Assembly: GCA_035621215.1 (NCBI GenBank)
Contig: CP141729.1
Location: forward strand, 2,502,944-2,566,943
Origin: Oscillospiraceae bacterium MB08-C2-2
GTDB lineage: Bacteria; Bacillota; Clostridia; Oscillospirales; Ruminococcaceae
Length of the DNA stretch: 64,000 bases
Direction of reading: 5' to 3'
Shown piece after piece: positions 32,306 to 42,000 of the stretch. The notes under the pieces are model-generated. The model searched no databases. It was not told the origin of the DNA and was given only the letters and a program-made list of their open reading frames with translations. The translations under genes were made by a program, and so were the position numbers. The stretch's first letter is position 1. Every line of letters starts with the position of its first letter.

Positions 32306-34063
32306 TTAGTTTTCCTCCCTTGCAATGGCGTTTTTCGGACAAACCTGGGTGCAAATATCACAGCCAAGGCATTGTGCCGGGTTTATGCGGACCTTCTTTT
32401 CATCTTTGTAATACTCCAGTGCGGGGCAGCCGGTTTTTATGCACAGGCGGCAGCCGATGCACTTATCCTGATCCACACAGTTTTTCTTATCCCGGGGGCC
32501 AAATTCCTCAATATCAGGTGCTGTGAGCCGTTTAAGGGCACAGGGCCAGCGGGTAACAATAAGAGCCGGTTCATCAAAGCCCATGCCCCATTTAAGCGCA
32601 TCTGCGCATTCTTTAAGGTTCAGGGGATTGATCACCTTTATATGCTTCATGCCAAGAGCTTTGGCAACCTCTGCAACGCTGGTGACATTGCTTTCCTCGC
32701 CGGCAAGGGTCAGGCCGCTGCCTGGGTTTTCCTGGTGACCGGTCATACCCGTGATACGGTTATCCACAATGGTCAAAAGCACGTTGCTGTTGTTGTAGAT
32801 GGCTTCCAGCATACTGGTCATGCCAGAGTGGAAGAAGGTGGAGTCTCCCATAATACCCAAGCAGCGCTTGCCTGTATCACCCATGTTAAATACCTTCTGG
32901 GCGCCATGAGCAACAGAAAAACCACCGCCCATGCATATAGCAATGTCTTTGGGTGCCAAGCCGTAGCAGCCGATGTCACTGGTTACCACAACATTTTTAA
33001 GCTTTTCAACCTCATGGAAGAACCCACGGTGGGGGCATCCTGCACAGAGCAGGGGAGGACGGGCTGCCACAACCGAATCGTCGTGTTCGATAACAGGGTT
33101 GGATTGGCCCAAAAGCGAAAGCCGAAGAATATCTGGATCCAGCTCGCCGACAATGGGGATTTTATCTTTACCGGTGCAGGGGATGCCCATGGCCTTAATG
33201 GCATCTTCCATAAAGGGATCCAACTCTTCTATAACCAGAAGGGTCTCAACCTCAGCGGCAAATTCACGAATTTTTTTACCCGGCAGGGGGAAGGTGAAGC
33301 CAAGCTTCAGATAAGAAGCAGAATCGCCGTAGACTTCCTGTGCATACTGATAAGCTGCGCCTGCGCAGACAATACCAAGCTTTCTGTCGCTGCCCCACTG
33401 AATAAAGTTAATGGGGGTATTGTTGGAGAATTCCTCTAAATCTTTAAGCCTCTGCTCAACCTTGACATGAAGATGTTTCGAGATGGCAGGCACAGGGTTG
33501 AATTTATCTTTTTTTACATAGGGAACAAGCGGAACTTCGACACGCTCGCCAGGCTCCACAAGACTCTTGGAATGGCACACACGGGTTGTCATGCGCACCA
33601 TCATAGGTGTATCGTATTTTTCGCTCAGCTCGTAAGCCAGCTTGATCATATCCAGCGATTCCTGAGAATCGGAAGGCTCAAGCATGCCCAGCTTTGCTGC
33701 ACGTGCATAGTGGCGGTTATCCTGTTCATCCTGAGATGAATGCAGGCCCGGGTCATCGGCGGAGATCAGCACGAGGCCTCCGTTAATGCCGGTATAGCTC
33801 AATGTAAAGAGCGGATCGGCGGCAACGTTTACACCAACATGCTTCATGGATGCAAGTGCACGTCCACCTGCAAAGGATGCTCCGATAGCCGCTTCCAAGG
33901 CTACTTTTTCATTGGGAGCCCATTCGGAATAAACCTCTTTATAGGCGGTCATGTTCTCAAGTATCTCTGTGCTTGGCGTCCCCGGATAAGCAGATGCAAA
34001 ACGAACCCCTGCCTCCCAAGCTCCTCGGGTGATCGCTTCGTTTCCCGTTAATAGCTGCTTCAA
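32306..34063 (-). CDS. iorA: Indolepyruvate:ferredoxin oxidoreductase alpha subunit
   Basis: 585 residues; TTG start with GGAGGTG about seven bases upstream. The N-terminal pyrimidine domain (AYPGTPSTEILENM, GGLVLISADDPGLHSSQDEQDNR) and the TPP-binding domain (MGDSTFFHSGMTSMLEAIYN, VDNRITGMTGHQ) are complete. The C-terminus is a two-cluster ferredoxin domain, CIGCRLCIKTGCPAL and CLGCDICTQVCPKNA. This is the catalytic subunit carrying TPP and [4Fe-4S] centres, as in archaeal and clostridial IOR. It heads the operon iorA-iorB-buk-ptb, so each 2-oxoacid oxidised should yield reduced ferredoxin and one ATP. Confidence 0.95.
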   Translation of the reverse strand: MKQLLTGNEAITRGAWEAGVRFASAYPGTPSTEILENMTAYKEVYSEWAPNEKVALEAAIGASFAGGRALASMKHVGVNVAADPLFTLSYTGINGGLVLISADDPGLHSSQDEQDNRHYARAAKLGMLEPSDSQESLDMIKLAYELSEKYDTPMMVRMTTRVCHSKSLVEPGERVEVPLVPYVKKDKFNPVPAISKHLHVKVEQRLKDLEEFSNNTPINFIQWGSDRKLGIVCAGAAYQYAQEVYGDSASYLKLGFTFPLPGKKIREFAAEVETLLVIEELDPFMEDAIKAMGIPCTGKDKIPIVGELDPDILRLSLLGQSNPVIEHDDSVVAARPPLLCAGCPHRGFFHEVEKLKNVVVTSDIGCYGLAPKDIAICMGGGFSVAHGAQKVFNMGDTGKRCLGIMGDSTFFHSGMTSMLEAIYNNSNVLLTIVDNRITGMTGHQENPGSGLTLAGEESNVTSVAEVAKALGMKHIKVINPLNLKECADALKWGMGFDEPALIVTRWPCALKRLTAPDIEEFGPRDKKNCVDQDKCIGCRLCIKTGCPALEYYKDEKKVRINPAQCLGCDICTQVCPKNAIAREEN

Positions 34064-34081
34064 AAAAACACCTCCGTAAGT

Positions 34082-34225
34082 TTAGTGGCACATCCTGCAT
34101 CCATCGCATTCCGGCTTCCCATAGGGGCACGAAAAATCACATTTGGGCTGCTCCTGATGGGATTCACCCTCCGGTGTTTGGAATTGTTCTGTTTGATTGG
34201 TTTGGGTAGCAAAATAGTTATCCAT
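34082..34225 (-). CDS. Small Cys-rich protein (47 aa), unknown
   Basis: An ATG at 34225 opens a 47-codon frame ending just before the iorA ribosome binding site. The first half is Gln/Glu/Thr-rich; the second half is KCDFSCPYGKPECDGCRMC followed by His and stop. Five cysteines and the final histidine within 20 residues suggest a metal- or cluster-binding knuckle. GGGGAGG lies 12 bases upstream, rather far. It precedes iorA by 19 bp on the same strand and may be a small partner or leader peptide of the IOR operon. I do not recognise a family. Confidence 0.5.
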   Translation of the reverse strand: MDNYFATQTNQTEQFQTPEGESHQEQPKCDFSCPYGKPECDGCRMCH

Positions 34226-34247
34226 TCTCTTTAACAACCTCCCCAAA

Positions 34248-34505
34248 ATGCAGCTGACTGCATTTCTTTTGTAGTTGGATCGATCTAAAACCGCAGCGTG
34301 GTTTTAAACAGCGGCAGGATGCCGCTAACCGCTATAGGCGGCTATACTGGTATCATACTCATAGACACGCCGCGCGTGTTTGAGGGCAGGGCCCCAGCTT
34401 CAAAACTCCATTTTCGTTTTGGGGCTGTATGAGTATACAATTACAGGGCCGCTTTCATCTACTGCGCAGTATCTTTCGATTCATCCTGCATAAACGAAAG
34501 CGGCC
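34248..34505 (-). other. Hairpin-dense leader upstream of the ior operon
   Basis: At least seven perfect stems lie in series on the minus strand. GGCCGCTTTC/GAAAGCGGCC is at 34447-34505. ATACTCATA/TATGAGTAT (34355-34436) encloses two inner hairpins (CCCC..AAAAC/GTTTT..GGGG and ACACGC/GCGTGT), a three-way-junction layout. Then follow CCGC/GCGG, AGCGGCA/TGCCGCT (34310-34326), AAAACC/GGTTTT (34287-34305) and ATGCAG/CTGCAT (34248-34263) followed by TTTT. No known riboswitch class was recognised. Confidence 0.5.
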
Positions 34506-34533
34506 ATATTGTCTTTATAACTATGGAATCAGA

Positions 34534-35871
34534 TTATCTGGGCAGATACTGGCCCTGTTCTCTGAGAATATCCTGAAGCTTCTTGACATTTACATCACGA
34601 ACCTTCACGCCCTCTTGCAGAGCGATTGCAGCGGCAACACCGGCAGCCTGACCCAGTGTGGAGCAATGGGGAACAAGGTTGGACCAGTCATTTGCAAAGC
34701 GTGTGGAAGAGAAAGAACGGCCTGCGATGAGCAGGTTATCGATCTTCTGGGGAACGATAACACCATAGGGAACCTCTGTGGGGCTCTGGGAGACGCCGAA
34801 GTTAAAGGGAGGAACCACAGAAACAACATCATCGTAATGGTTGGGCTCTTTGATATCCGCATCGGAAAGGGTCTGAATGCCGTGGATACGTCTGCTTCCA
34901 CGTGTACCGGTCTGCGGAGCAATGTCGATCAGGTGTGCATTCTCAAAGCCGGGCAGGTTTTCCTTCATGTATTCGATCGCCTGGAACATGGTGCGGCGAA
35001 CGCTCATATCTGTCTCGGTCAAATCCTTAACATCGAGGCAGTATTTGGGAATCCAGTTGTTGATCCAGCACTGGTCGTTTCTGGGGAAGGAATGGGGAGA
35101 CATGCGGAACCCGACCATCTCCATCAGCTTAACGCTGTGCTTTTTATACCATTCATCGGGATTGGCTGCTTTCCACTTGGCGTATTTATCAAAATCCAAT
35201 CCGCCAAGACGATAAACGCCTGCTGTGTTGGCGTTTCTCAGGTTCAGATCCCGATCATCGTCATATGTACCGCCTGCAAAAGCAAGGATATCAGCATCGC
35301 CTGTACCGTCGATAACGATTTTAGCCATAATGGCTTTGCGGCCTTCTTTGCTCTCGATGATGACGCCCTTGATTTCATCGCCGTCCATAACGGCACCAAC
35401 GCCCCAGCAGTGCAGGTAGGTTGTGATCGCTTTTTCTTCTTCAACCATCTCATCCAGCACAACCTTGAGCATGTCGGGATCAAGATAGCTGCCATAGTTG
35501 ACATTGTTGTTAACAGCAAAGCCCCAGTGGCCGTCATATTTATGCATCACTTCAGGATCGGTGCTGCCGGCCTGCTCCGGTCTGGGACCGAAAGCGCCTT
35601 TGTCAAGCTTCTCCATCCGGTCAATCCATTCCTGCTGAAGTCCTTTGACCATAACCTGATCGTTGAAAGAGAGGTGAGGAATCAGCACAACAAAACCGCC
35701 GGAAACCATGCCTCCCAGATGATTATAGCGCTCTACGAGCACAATCTTTTTGGCGCCTGCTCTTGCGGCCGCAATAGCAGCGGAATGTCCTCCGGGACCA
35801 GAGCCGATGACAAGCACATCGGCCTCATCAAATACCGGAATTTCTCTGGAGGGTTCAAGAATTGTTTTCAT
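34534..35871 (-). CDS. FAD-dependent oxidoreductase (FAD_oxidored family)
   Basis: 445 residues from the ATG at 35871 (AAAGGAAG upstream); an in-frame upstream start has no such site. The N-terminal Rossmann motif VLVIGSGPGGHSAAIAAARAG and LVERYNHLGGMVSGGFV bind FAD. GTGDADILAFAG and the C-terminal IDNLLIAGRSFSSTRFA complete the flavin site. These proteins are cytosolic flavoenzymes of varied substrate; related ones occur with transporters in catabolic islands. It is divergent from an MFS transporter and near a MarR regulator, and the three upstream regions share TTATCCATA. The likely role is oxidation or reduction of a compound imported or exported by the transporter. Confidence 0.82.
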   Translation of the reverse strand: MKTILEPSREIPVFDEADVLVIGSGPGGHSAAIAAARAGAKKIVLVERYNHLGGMVSGGFVVLIPHLSFNDQVMVKGLQQEWIDRMEKLDKGAFGPRPEQAGSTDPEVMHKYDGHWGFAVNNNVNYGSYLDPDMLKVVLDEMVEEEKAITTYLHCWGVGAVMDGDEIKGVIIESKEGRKAIMAKIVIDGTGDADILAFAGGTYDDDRDLNLRNANTAGVYRLGGLDFDKYAKWKAANPDEWYKKHSVKLMEMVGFRMSPHSFPRNDQCWINNWIPKYCLDVKDLTETDMSVRRTMFQAIEYMKENLPGFENAHLIDIAPQTGTRGSRRIHGIQTLSDADIKEPNHYDDVVSVVPPFNFGVSQSPTEVPYGVIVPQKIDNLLIAGRSFSSTRFANDWSNLVPHCSTLGQAAGVAAAIALQEGVKVRDVNVKKLQDILREQGQYLPR

Positions 35872-36158
35872 GATTACAAAGCTTCCTTTCATTGTTGCAA
35901 AATTGTTGGCCGGCATTTATTTAGAAAAAAGATTTCTTCCAAAGCTGCCTTTATGAAGCACTTCTAAACCAAATTTATTATCCATAACGATATTATAAAA
36001 TTTTTTACTATTTTTCAAGGCGCAATATACATAAAAAATCGATATTAAAATATTGAATATAACCAAAATATAATATTTGAAGAAATTATTAAGAGTATGT
36101 TAATAATTTAACCAAAAATTAGTTGATAAATTTATACATTTTTTTATTGAGAAAACCT

Positions 36159-36187
36159 TTGACTTTTGGAATGTTATATATTATCAT
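36159..36187 (+). promoter_or_regulatory. Probable promoter of the MFS transporter gene
   Basis: TTGACT, 17-base spacer, TATCAT, about 160 bp before the ATG. The palindrome and the TTATCCATA site lie downstream of it, as expected for repressor roadblocks. Confidence 0.55.
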
Positions 36188-36276
36188 CAAATCGTATTAT
36201 CCAACCTTTTATAATATTCGATTGAATTATTCGGCAAAAGGTTTTCTGGCTCGATGTATGTGTGCGTTTTTATAAC

Positions 36277-36288
36277 AGTGTGCACACT
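36277..36288. promoter_or_regulatory. 12-bp palindrome in the MFS leader
   Basis: AGTGTGCACACT, perfect dyad, candidate regulator site. Confidence 0.45.
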
Positions 36289-36349
36289 TCTTATGGCAAC
36301 CATTTATTATCCATATTATCCAAATCAAATTGATTGAGGGGTGTTATTT

Positions 36350-37951
36350 ATGGGACAATCCAATTCGTCTCAGCCAGCCGAACAGATCGAGCTCTCCGGT
36401 AAAAGAAAAGCACTGTGCGTTCTTGCAATACTAATCTGCGGTTTCGCTTATTGGAGCACGCGCTACAAAGCAAACGCATTGCTGCCGATTATTGCAGGTG
36501 ATCTGGATGGCATGACCTACTATTCTTGGGCGCCTATGATGTTCTCACTCACCGGTGCTATCGCCGCACCGTTCTGGGGCAAAATGGGCGATATTTACGG
36601 CAAGCGCAATATTCTTTTGATTCTGTTGGGCCTTATGGTGGGCGGTGAACTGCTCTGCGTTATAGCCCCAAACATTTTTGTGTTTATTGCCGGTTACGCA
36701 ATAAACGGCTTTGGCGGCGGTGCTATGCAAGGTACATATATGGCTCTGCTGGGCCAGCTTTTTGCGCCGACAGAACGTGGTAAAGTTGGCGGCACAATAC
36801 TTTCAATCATGAGCATTGTTTCGCTTACCCTTCCCACAATTGCCGCCGTTATTGCAGAATCATGGACATGGCGGTATGTGTTTGTTCTCACTGGCATAAT
36901 CTTTTTAATTGCTTTTTTGTTTGTGGCATTCACTGTGCCCAACGTTAAAAAGGAAAATATCAATGTCCGCATTGATGTTATCGGCTTGATTACCCTGACC
37001 ATTGCTGTCTCCAACTTCCTGCTGGGCCTCTCCTGGGCCGGTTCCAAGTTCGCTTGGACATCCCCCACGATCATCATTATGCTTGTTGTTTCGGCTGTAT
37101 TCTTTGTGATATTCTTCAAGCATGAGTCCAAAATCCCCGAATATGCCATTGTTTCCACCAAGCTTCTCAAGAACAAGAGCTTTCTTATGTGCGGGTTGAT
37201 TTCGGTCTTTATGACCTTTGGTCTGACCGGTGTTTCCACCTACCTTTCCCTCTTCATGCAGGGTGTTCAGGGTATTGGTGCAACAATCTTCTCCACCATC
37301 AGCATTCCTGCAAGCTTTGTGGGTATCTTCATGGGTGCATTTGCTGGTTTCCTTATGGACAAAACAAAGCATTATAAATGGATGCTGACACTTGCTACAT
37401 CGGTTACAGTGCTTGTCATGGTTTTCTTTGGCCTGATGCCTGTTTCTGTTCCGATTATTGCAATTGTTGTGGCAAGAATTGTTTACAATGTTGGCGGTGG
37501 TTCCTGGATGCCTTCCATCAACACACTGAGCGCCATGGCCTATGTTGATCCGGATGATTATGGCGTTGGCAACGGAACACTCTATTTCTTTGCTTCTTTG
37601 GGCAATGCGTTGTCTCCCGCCCTTCTCGGCTCTGTAATCAATTCCTCCTACACCAAAAATATTGCCAAATACACCGTCGATCTTAGCTTGAATGCCGATC
37701 AGACAAAGCTTGTTTCTACATCACGTGCACTGGTAAATAACGCAACAATGCAAAAGCTGGCAGAATCCTTCACCGATTCAGCCGCCTATGAGGCAACTGT
37801 TACAGCGGTCAAGACCGCTTTGCAAATGTCTTTGCGCAGTGTATTCTTCACCGCAGCTGCTCTTATTTTTATTGGCGTTGTAGCATCACTTATCCTTAAG
37901 GAGATTCCGCTGGATCAGGTGAAATACTCCACCACAATGAAAAAGAAATAA
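36350..37951 (+). CDS. MFS transporter, 14-TM drug:H+ antiporter-like
   Basis: 533 residues from the ATG at 36350 with GAGGGG about nine bases upstream. About 14 hydrophobic helices; the loop GKMGDIYGKRNILLI between helices 2 and 3 is the MFS motif A, and GYAINGFGGGAMQGTYMALLGQLFAPTERGKVGG covers helices 4 to 5. The layout resembles the DHA2 (EmrB/QacA) group. It is an inner-membrane exporter or importer using the proton gradient. Unusually for this group an extra soluble segment of about 70 residues (KYTVDLSLNADQTKLVSTSR) lies before the last helix. It is divergent from the FAD oxidoreductase and followed by a MarR gene. Confidence 0.88.
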   Translation: MGQSNSSQPAEQIELSGKRKALCVLAILICGFAYWSTRYKANALLPIIAGDLDGMTYYSWAPMMFSLTGAIAAPFWGKMGDIYGKRNILLILLGLMVGGELLCVIAPNIFVFIAGYAINGFGGGAMQGTYMALLGQLFAPTERGKVGGTILSIMSIVSLTLPTIAAVIAESWTWRYVFVLTGIIFLIAFLFVAFTVPNVKKENINVRIDVIGLITLTIAVSNFLLGLSWAGSKFAWTSPTIIIMLVVSAVFFVIFFKHESKIPEYAIVSTKLLKNKSFLMCGLISVFMTFGLTGVSTYLSLFMQGVQGIGATIFSTISIPASFVGIFMGAFAGFLMDKTKHYKWMLTLATSVTVLVMVFFGLMPVSVPIIAIVVARIVYNVGGGSWMPSINTLSAMAYVDPDDYGVGNGTLYFFASLGNALSPALLGSVINSSYTKNIAKYTVDLSLNADQTKLVSTSRALVNNATMQKLAESFTDSAAYEATVTAVKTALQMSLRSVFFTAAALIFIGVVASLILKEIPLDQVKYSTTMKKK

Positions 37952-38005
37952 GTAAGCCTGACTGCAAATTGTATATTTCCTCCCCTTTATTTTATATGTG
38001 TTGGT

Positions 38006-38046
38006 TGAGAGGACCCCATTTATGTGGAGTCCTCTCACTTTTTTCG
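38006..38046 (+). terminator. Terminator of the MFS gene
   Basis: GAGAGGACCCC pairs with GGAGTCCTCTC and is followed by ACTTTTTT. Confidence 0.85.
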
Positions 38047-38207
38047 ATATAATTAGGCAGCATTTTTACTAGACAGCCATGCTTGACATTAGATGGTTTA
38101 GATAATAGAATAAAAATATTACCAATTAGCACCAATGCCTGCTTTTTGATCCTGTCAAGCCTATGCCATAGAAAAAATCAAGATACAAGGCTCACTCGCA
38201 ACCATAT

Positions 38208-38216
38208 TATGGATAA
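38208..38216 (-). promoter_or_regulatory. TTATCCATA site before the marR-type gene
   Basis: Minus-strand TTATCCATA within a partial dyad (CCATA.TATGG), 30 bp before the ATG. The same 9-mer occurs at 35977-35985 and 36307-36315. Confidence 0.45.
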
Positions 38217-38245
38217 ATATTTGGTCGTAAAGGATGTGTGAAAGT

Positions 38246-38761
38246 ATGCCCATCAGCAAAAAGAAAATTGTTTCCAAGATCGGTCAAGGTGAAAGCGATA
38301 AGCTTTTTCAGCGGGTTATGGAAACACTGGATAATAACTCATCAATCAATGCACAGGTTAGTTTCTGGCAAAACGAACTGATGATTTTGCATGGAACCAA
38401 CTATATGAGTTACCGCATGATGCGCTTTATGCGCAAGCACCCACAGGGTGTGGAACCCTCTGTAATAGCGGATTATCTTGCCAGTTCACGCCAGACAATA
38501 ACCAATATGGCAGATGAGCTTGAGAGCAAGGAGTTTATTATTCGGCAATCTCACCCTACCGATCGCCGCAGAATCCTTCTTATCCTTGCAGAAAAGGGGC
38601 AGGAGCTGACCGATTTGCTGGTAAAGGAAATGGATTGCATACAAAGGCGTGTTTTTAAAAATTTTACCCCTGCCGAAATGGAAATGTATTTGGATATACG
38701 GCTGAGAATCATACGTTATTTTGAAAACGAAATTAAAAATATCTACCAGTCCCATCAATAA
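38246..38761 (+). CDS. MarR family transcriptional regulator
   Basis: 171 residues from the ATG at 38246, which has AAAGGA 11 bases upstream; an ATG 12 bases earlier abuts that site. The winged-helix core reads MILHGTNYMSYRMMRFMRKHPQGVEPSVIADYLASSRQTITNMADELESKEFIIRQ, with the wing HPTDRRRILLILAEKG, characteristic of MarR repressors. Flanking helices dimerise. It probably represses the adjacent MFS gene and FAD oxidoreductase, and itself, with release by a small aromatic or xenobiotic ligand (inference from context). Confidence 0.9.
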   Translation: MPISKKKIVSKIGQGESDKLFQRVMETLDNNSSINAQVSFWQNELMILHGTNYMSYRMMRFMRKHPQGVEPSVIADYLASSRQTITNMADELESKEFIIRQSHPTDRRRILLILAEKGQELTDLLVKEMDCIQRRVFKNFTPAEMEMYLDIRLRIIRYFENEIKNIYQSHQ

Positions 38762-38909
38762 AAGCGGGGCTTGCAGATGCAATTGGCTGGTGAGTTCAGC
38801 CTTTTTAATATTCCGCCGCGGCCGTTTTGACCGATTTTCGGAATGCTACCGAGTCAACCGGGGTGTCCTGCTGCAACTCAGTTAATAGTTTTTTGATTTA
38901 GACAACAAA

Positions 38910-38951
38910 AAAGAGGTTATGTTTTTCAGCTACGAAAAACATAACCTCTTT
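38910..38951. terminator. Bidirectional terminator between marR-type and GH3 genes
   Basis: An 18-bp perfect stem (AAAGAGGTTATGTTTTTC with its complement) around a six-base loop. Confidence 0.85.
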
Positions 38952-39049
38952 GCTATTTGATGCGTTTGTTAACTTTTAGGGCGTATATAAAGTGCAGGTT
39001 TTTGCTAGCATCTCAGGAAAAATCTGGTTTCGCCATAAGCTGCTTTGAG

Positions 39050-42000
39050 TTATGCCGTCACCCGAATGGTAAACTGTGCCGAAACGCCGTTAGCAGAAGT
39101 TACCTGGATAATGGCAAAGCCTGTTTTGCTTGTAGCTGTTACCAGGCCGTTTTCATCCACATCGGCTACGAGTGGCGACAGAGATGTCCATGTGACATGG
39201 GGATCAGTTGCGTTGCTCGGGGTGATAACGACAGCAAGCTGAGCGGTTTTGTTCCGCTTAACAGTGGAACTGCCGGTAATCTTGAGAGCGGTAACAGGAA
39301 CTTCCTCACCTGCTTCTACAAGCCCATCTATAGATGCCTGCAGTGCGGCTGCCGCTGTGTCAACGGTCTCCTGAGTGGCTTGGTTGTCTGCGACTGTGCT
39401 CTGGGCTGCTGCGAGGGCTTCGGCAAGGGGTGCCCAGCTCTCTGCGGTGTAGTCAGATTCAGTCAAAGCAGAAGCCTTCGCAATCAAGGCATTCAGTGCG
39501 GCCTTATCCACAGGAGTGGATTCTTCGGTTACCGTTACATCAATAACCTCGGTGGCTATTTCATGATTATTGGGCAAGCCATACCAAGTCACCTTGACTT
39601 GAGTTTCACCTTTCTTGAGCGCGGAAACCGTAACCGTTTGACTATCGGTGACTGTTTCATGGCTTACAGAGGCAATATCCTTGTTTACAACAGCGATTTT
39701 AGCAGACATGACAACATTGGTGTTCATGCTCAGATTGAAATCCTTGGAACTGCCTTTTTCAATTGTCAGCTTATCTGTGGAAAGACCATAATCTGTAGAA
39801 GCACCAGCTACGAATACAGTAATGATCTTGGAACCCAACTCCTTATCATTCTGCCCATACCATGTCACCTTAATCTTGGTTTCGCCCTTGCTCAGAGCGG
39901 ATACGGTAACAGTTTGATCTGCTGTAACATTTGTATGGCTCACAGAGGCAATAGTAGCGTCATCAACCGCAATCGTTGCCTTGATAGCTTCTGAGCCCAT
40001 GGTAAGATCAAAGCTGTTGGAGCCGCCTGTCTCAATCTCAAGACTGTTTTTGGATACTCCATAATCTGGATCGGGAACAGTTCCAGAAGCCTTGAGGGTA
40101 ATGGGTCCGTTGTAAACCACAACCTCTGAGCTTCCATTTACCGTTGCCTTCGGGTGGCTGAGGGTTATCTTCACCGCTACCTCCTGATCTGTGGCAGGGC
40201 GGCCTGTCAGAGTTCCATCCTTATTGATATAAGGAGAATCCGATTCAAACTTGACGGTATAATCATAGGGAACAGCCAGCTTGATATCCTGCGAAATCTC
40301 GGTAGGAATGTTGCCCGGTAAATATTCAGCGACTGCTGCAAAGGCATCGTTGAGCACATCCTGATCGGTTCTGCCGTCTGTATCAGTGATGTCAATGAAC
40401 TCGCAGTAAGCATCCAGCTCTGCGGCACCATTTGCAAACAAGCCTACCTGAACATTCTTCACCAAGCTTGTTTCGCCGCGCCGTCTTCCGTCGGCGCTCT
40501 GAACCTGCTTGAAGTTCAGGCCATCTTCAGAATACCATGCCGTATACTCGGTTCCTTTTCTCTGGAGCTTATAATAGAGAACCAGAGGAGTATCTTCCTG
40601 TGGAATTCCCGTTGCGGTGCTGATGCTGCCGTTAGAAGCACCCCCGATTTCCGGAGCCATGGACATGCTGCGGTTGGAGCCCTGATAGCCTACCCGGATG
40701 TAGTTATCCTCATCCTCCCAGGCAAGCAGCATCACGTGGCGGTTTCCAATACGGGTGGGGAGATACAGCTTTGTGGTAATGGTCCAGTCGCCGCCGCCGG
40801 GTCTGGTAAATACGTTGTTCCAGTTGCGGTTTGTCCCGCTGATGCTGCCGGGAGACATAGCGAGCTTGAGCCCGTATCCCGGGACAGCGGTATAAGAATC
40901 TTTATTTTCGTTATTCACTGTCCATTTGTCATCAATTATGCCTTTAACGAAGGAGGATGAAGTAAATTTATCTTCGAAGGCAACGATATACACTTGTTCG
41001 GCGATTCCGGTTCCGGATACCTTAATGTATACACTGCCGGGCAATAGGGCGGGATTTATCCCGTTAGGGGCAGGTGCGAAGGAGCCCTCCTTGCCGGTTG
41101 CGGAATACTCCACGGTCACGCCATCAATGGCAACTGCCTTGACAGCATACGCAGGGTCATCGGCGGATATATCCGAAACAATCGGGCAGGAATAATGCAG
41201 TGTATTTCCATCGAAACCTTCAATGGAGTGGCCGCCAATTGTAATGTCGGTAAGGCCGGCATCTCCCTGCACATAGACTACAAATTCAGTTTCGGCGGAT
41301 ACGCCGTCGGGGGAGGTAACTTTTGCAGTAATGGTGGCTACGCCCGCCTTCTTCATGACAATGGGGCCGGCAGAGAAAGCACCGGAATCTGTTTTATCTC
41401 CTACCTGAACCACATCGGGGCGGTTTGAGGCGTATTCAATGGTATAGGATGCGGGAAGCACCTCTTGGACACCAATCTGGGGCAGATTATCCGGATTGTC
41501 TATACGGCTTACCTTTCCGGCACTGTCCGGCATGTCCCACGAAGCGGTGGAAGCATTGACATCATCGGGGTTTACACCGATGTCTTTACCGGGAACATTG
41601 TTGATAACCCGAGTACCATAAAGCTTTTCGTTGGCCATAGTGACTGCCACGTTGGGCTGAATGGTATTTTCCAGCTCACTTGTGCCAAGGTCAAAGAGAA
41701 CACGTTCGCTCACGCCGTTTTCTTTGGCATTGTCGCCATGTTGAGTGGGCTTTACAGTGACGATAGAAGGATCTTCACGAATAAAACCATCCGTCACGGT
41801 GAATTTCTCGGAAAGATCAACGCCCTCTTTAAGCTCACTTGAGCGGGCAACCCATAAGGTCCATTCGCCTGCTGGCAGAACATAGCATTCTTTGTCTTCA
41901 TCATACAAAGCCAGATCAGAAACCTTGACAGGAATGGATACAGTTTCACTTCCGTTGGCGGCGATTTCCACCTTTTCAAATCCAACAAGGCGCTTGAGGG

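Larger units (their letters stand above)
35872..36349. other. AT-rich divergent control region (FAD oxidoreductase / MFS)
   Basis: About 480 bp, visibly more AT-rich than flanking genes. It contains TTATCCATA at 35977-35985 and 36307-36315, an AACCTTTT/AAAAGGTT inverted repeat at 36203-36243, a 12-bp palindrome AGTGTGCACACT at 36277-36288, and the plus-strand promoter listed separately. Confidence 0.55.

Noticed and set aside
29891-33439. Long plus-strand frames across ptb, buk, iorB and iorA
   Set aside because: Antisense shadows without ribosome sites or recognisable motifs; all four minus-strand genes are clear.
34429-35967. 512-codon plus-strand frame across the FAD oxidoreductase
   Set aside because: Antisense shadow; the minus-strand frame has complete FAD motifs.
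39050-39300. Sortase-type anchor on the GH3 protein
   Set aside because: The C-terminus ends in a BIG2 domain (FTIRVTA) with no LPXTG-like motif, hydrophobic helix or basic tail.
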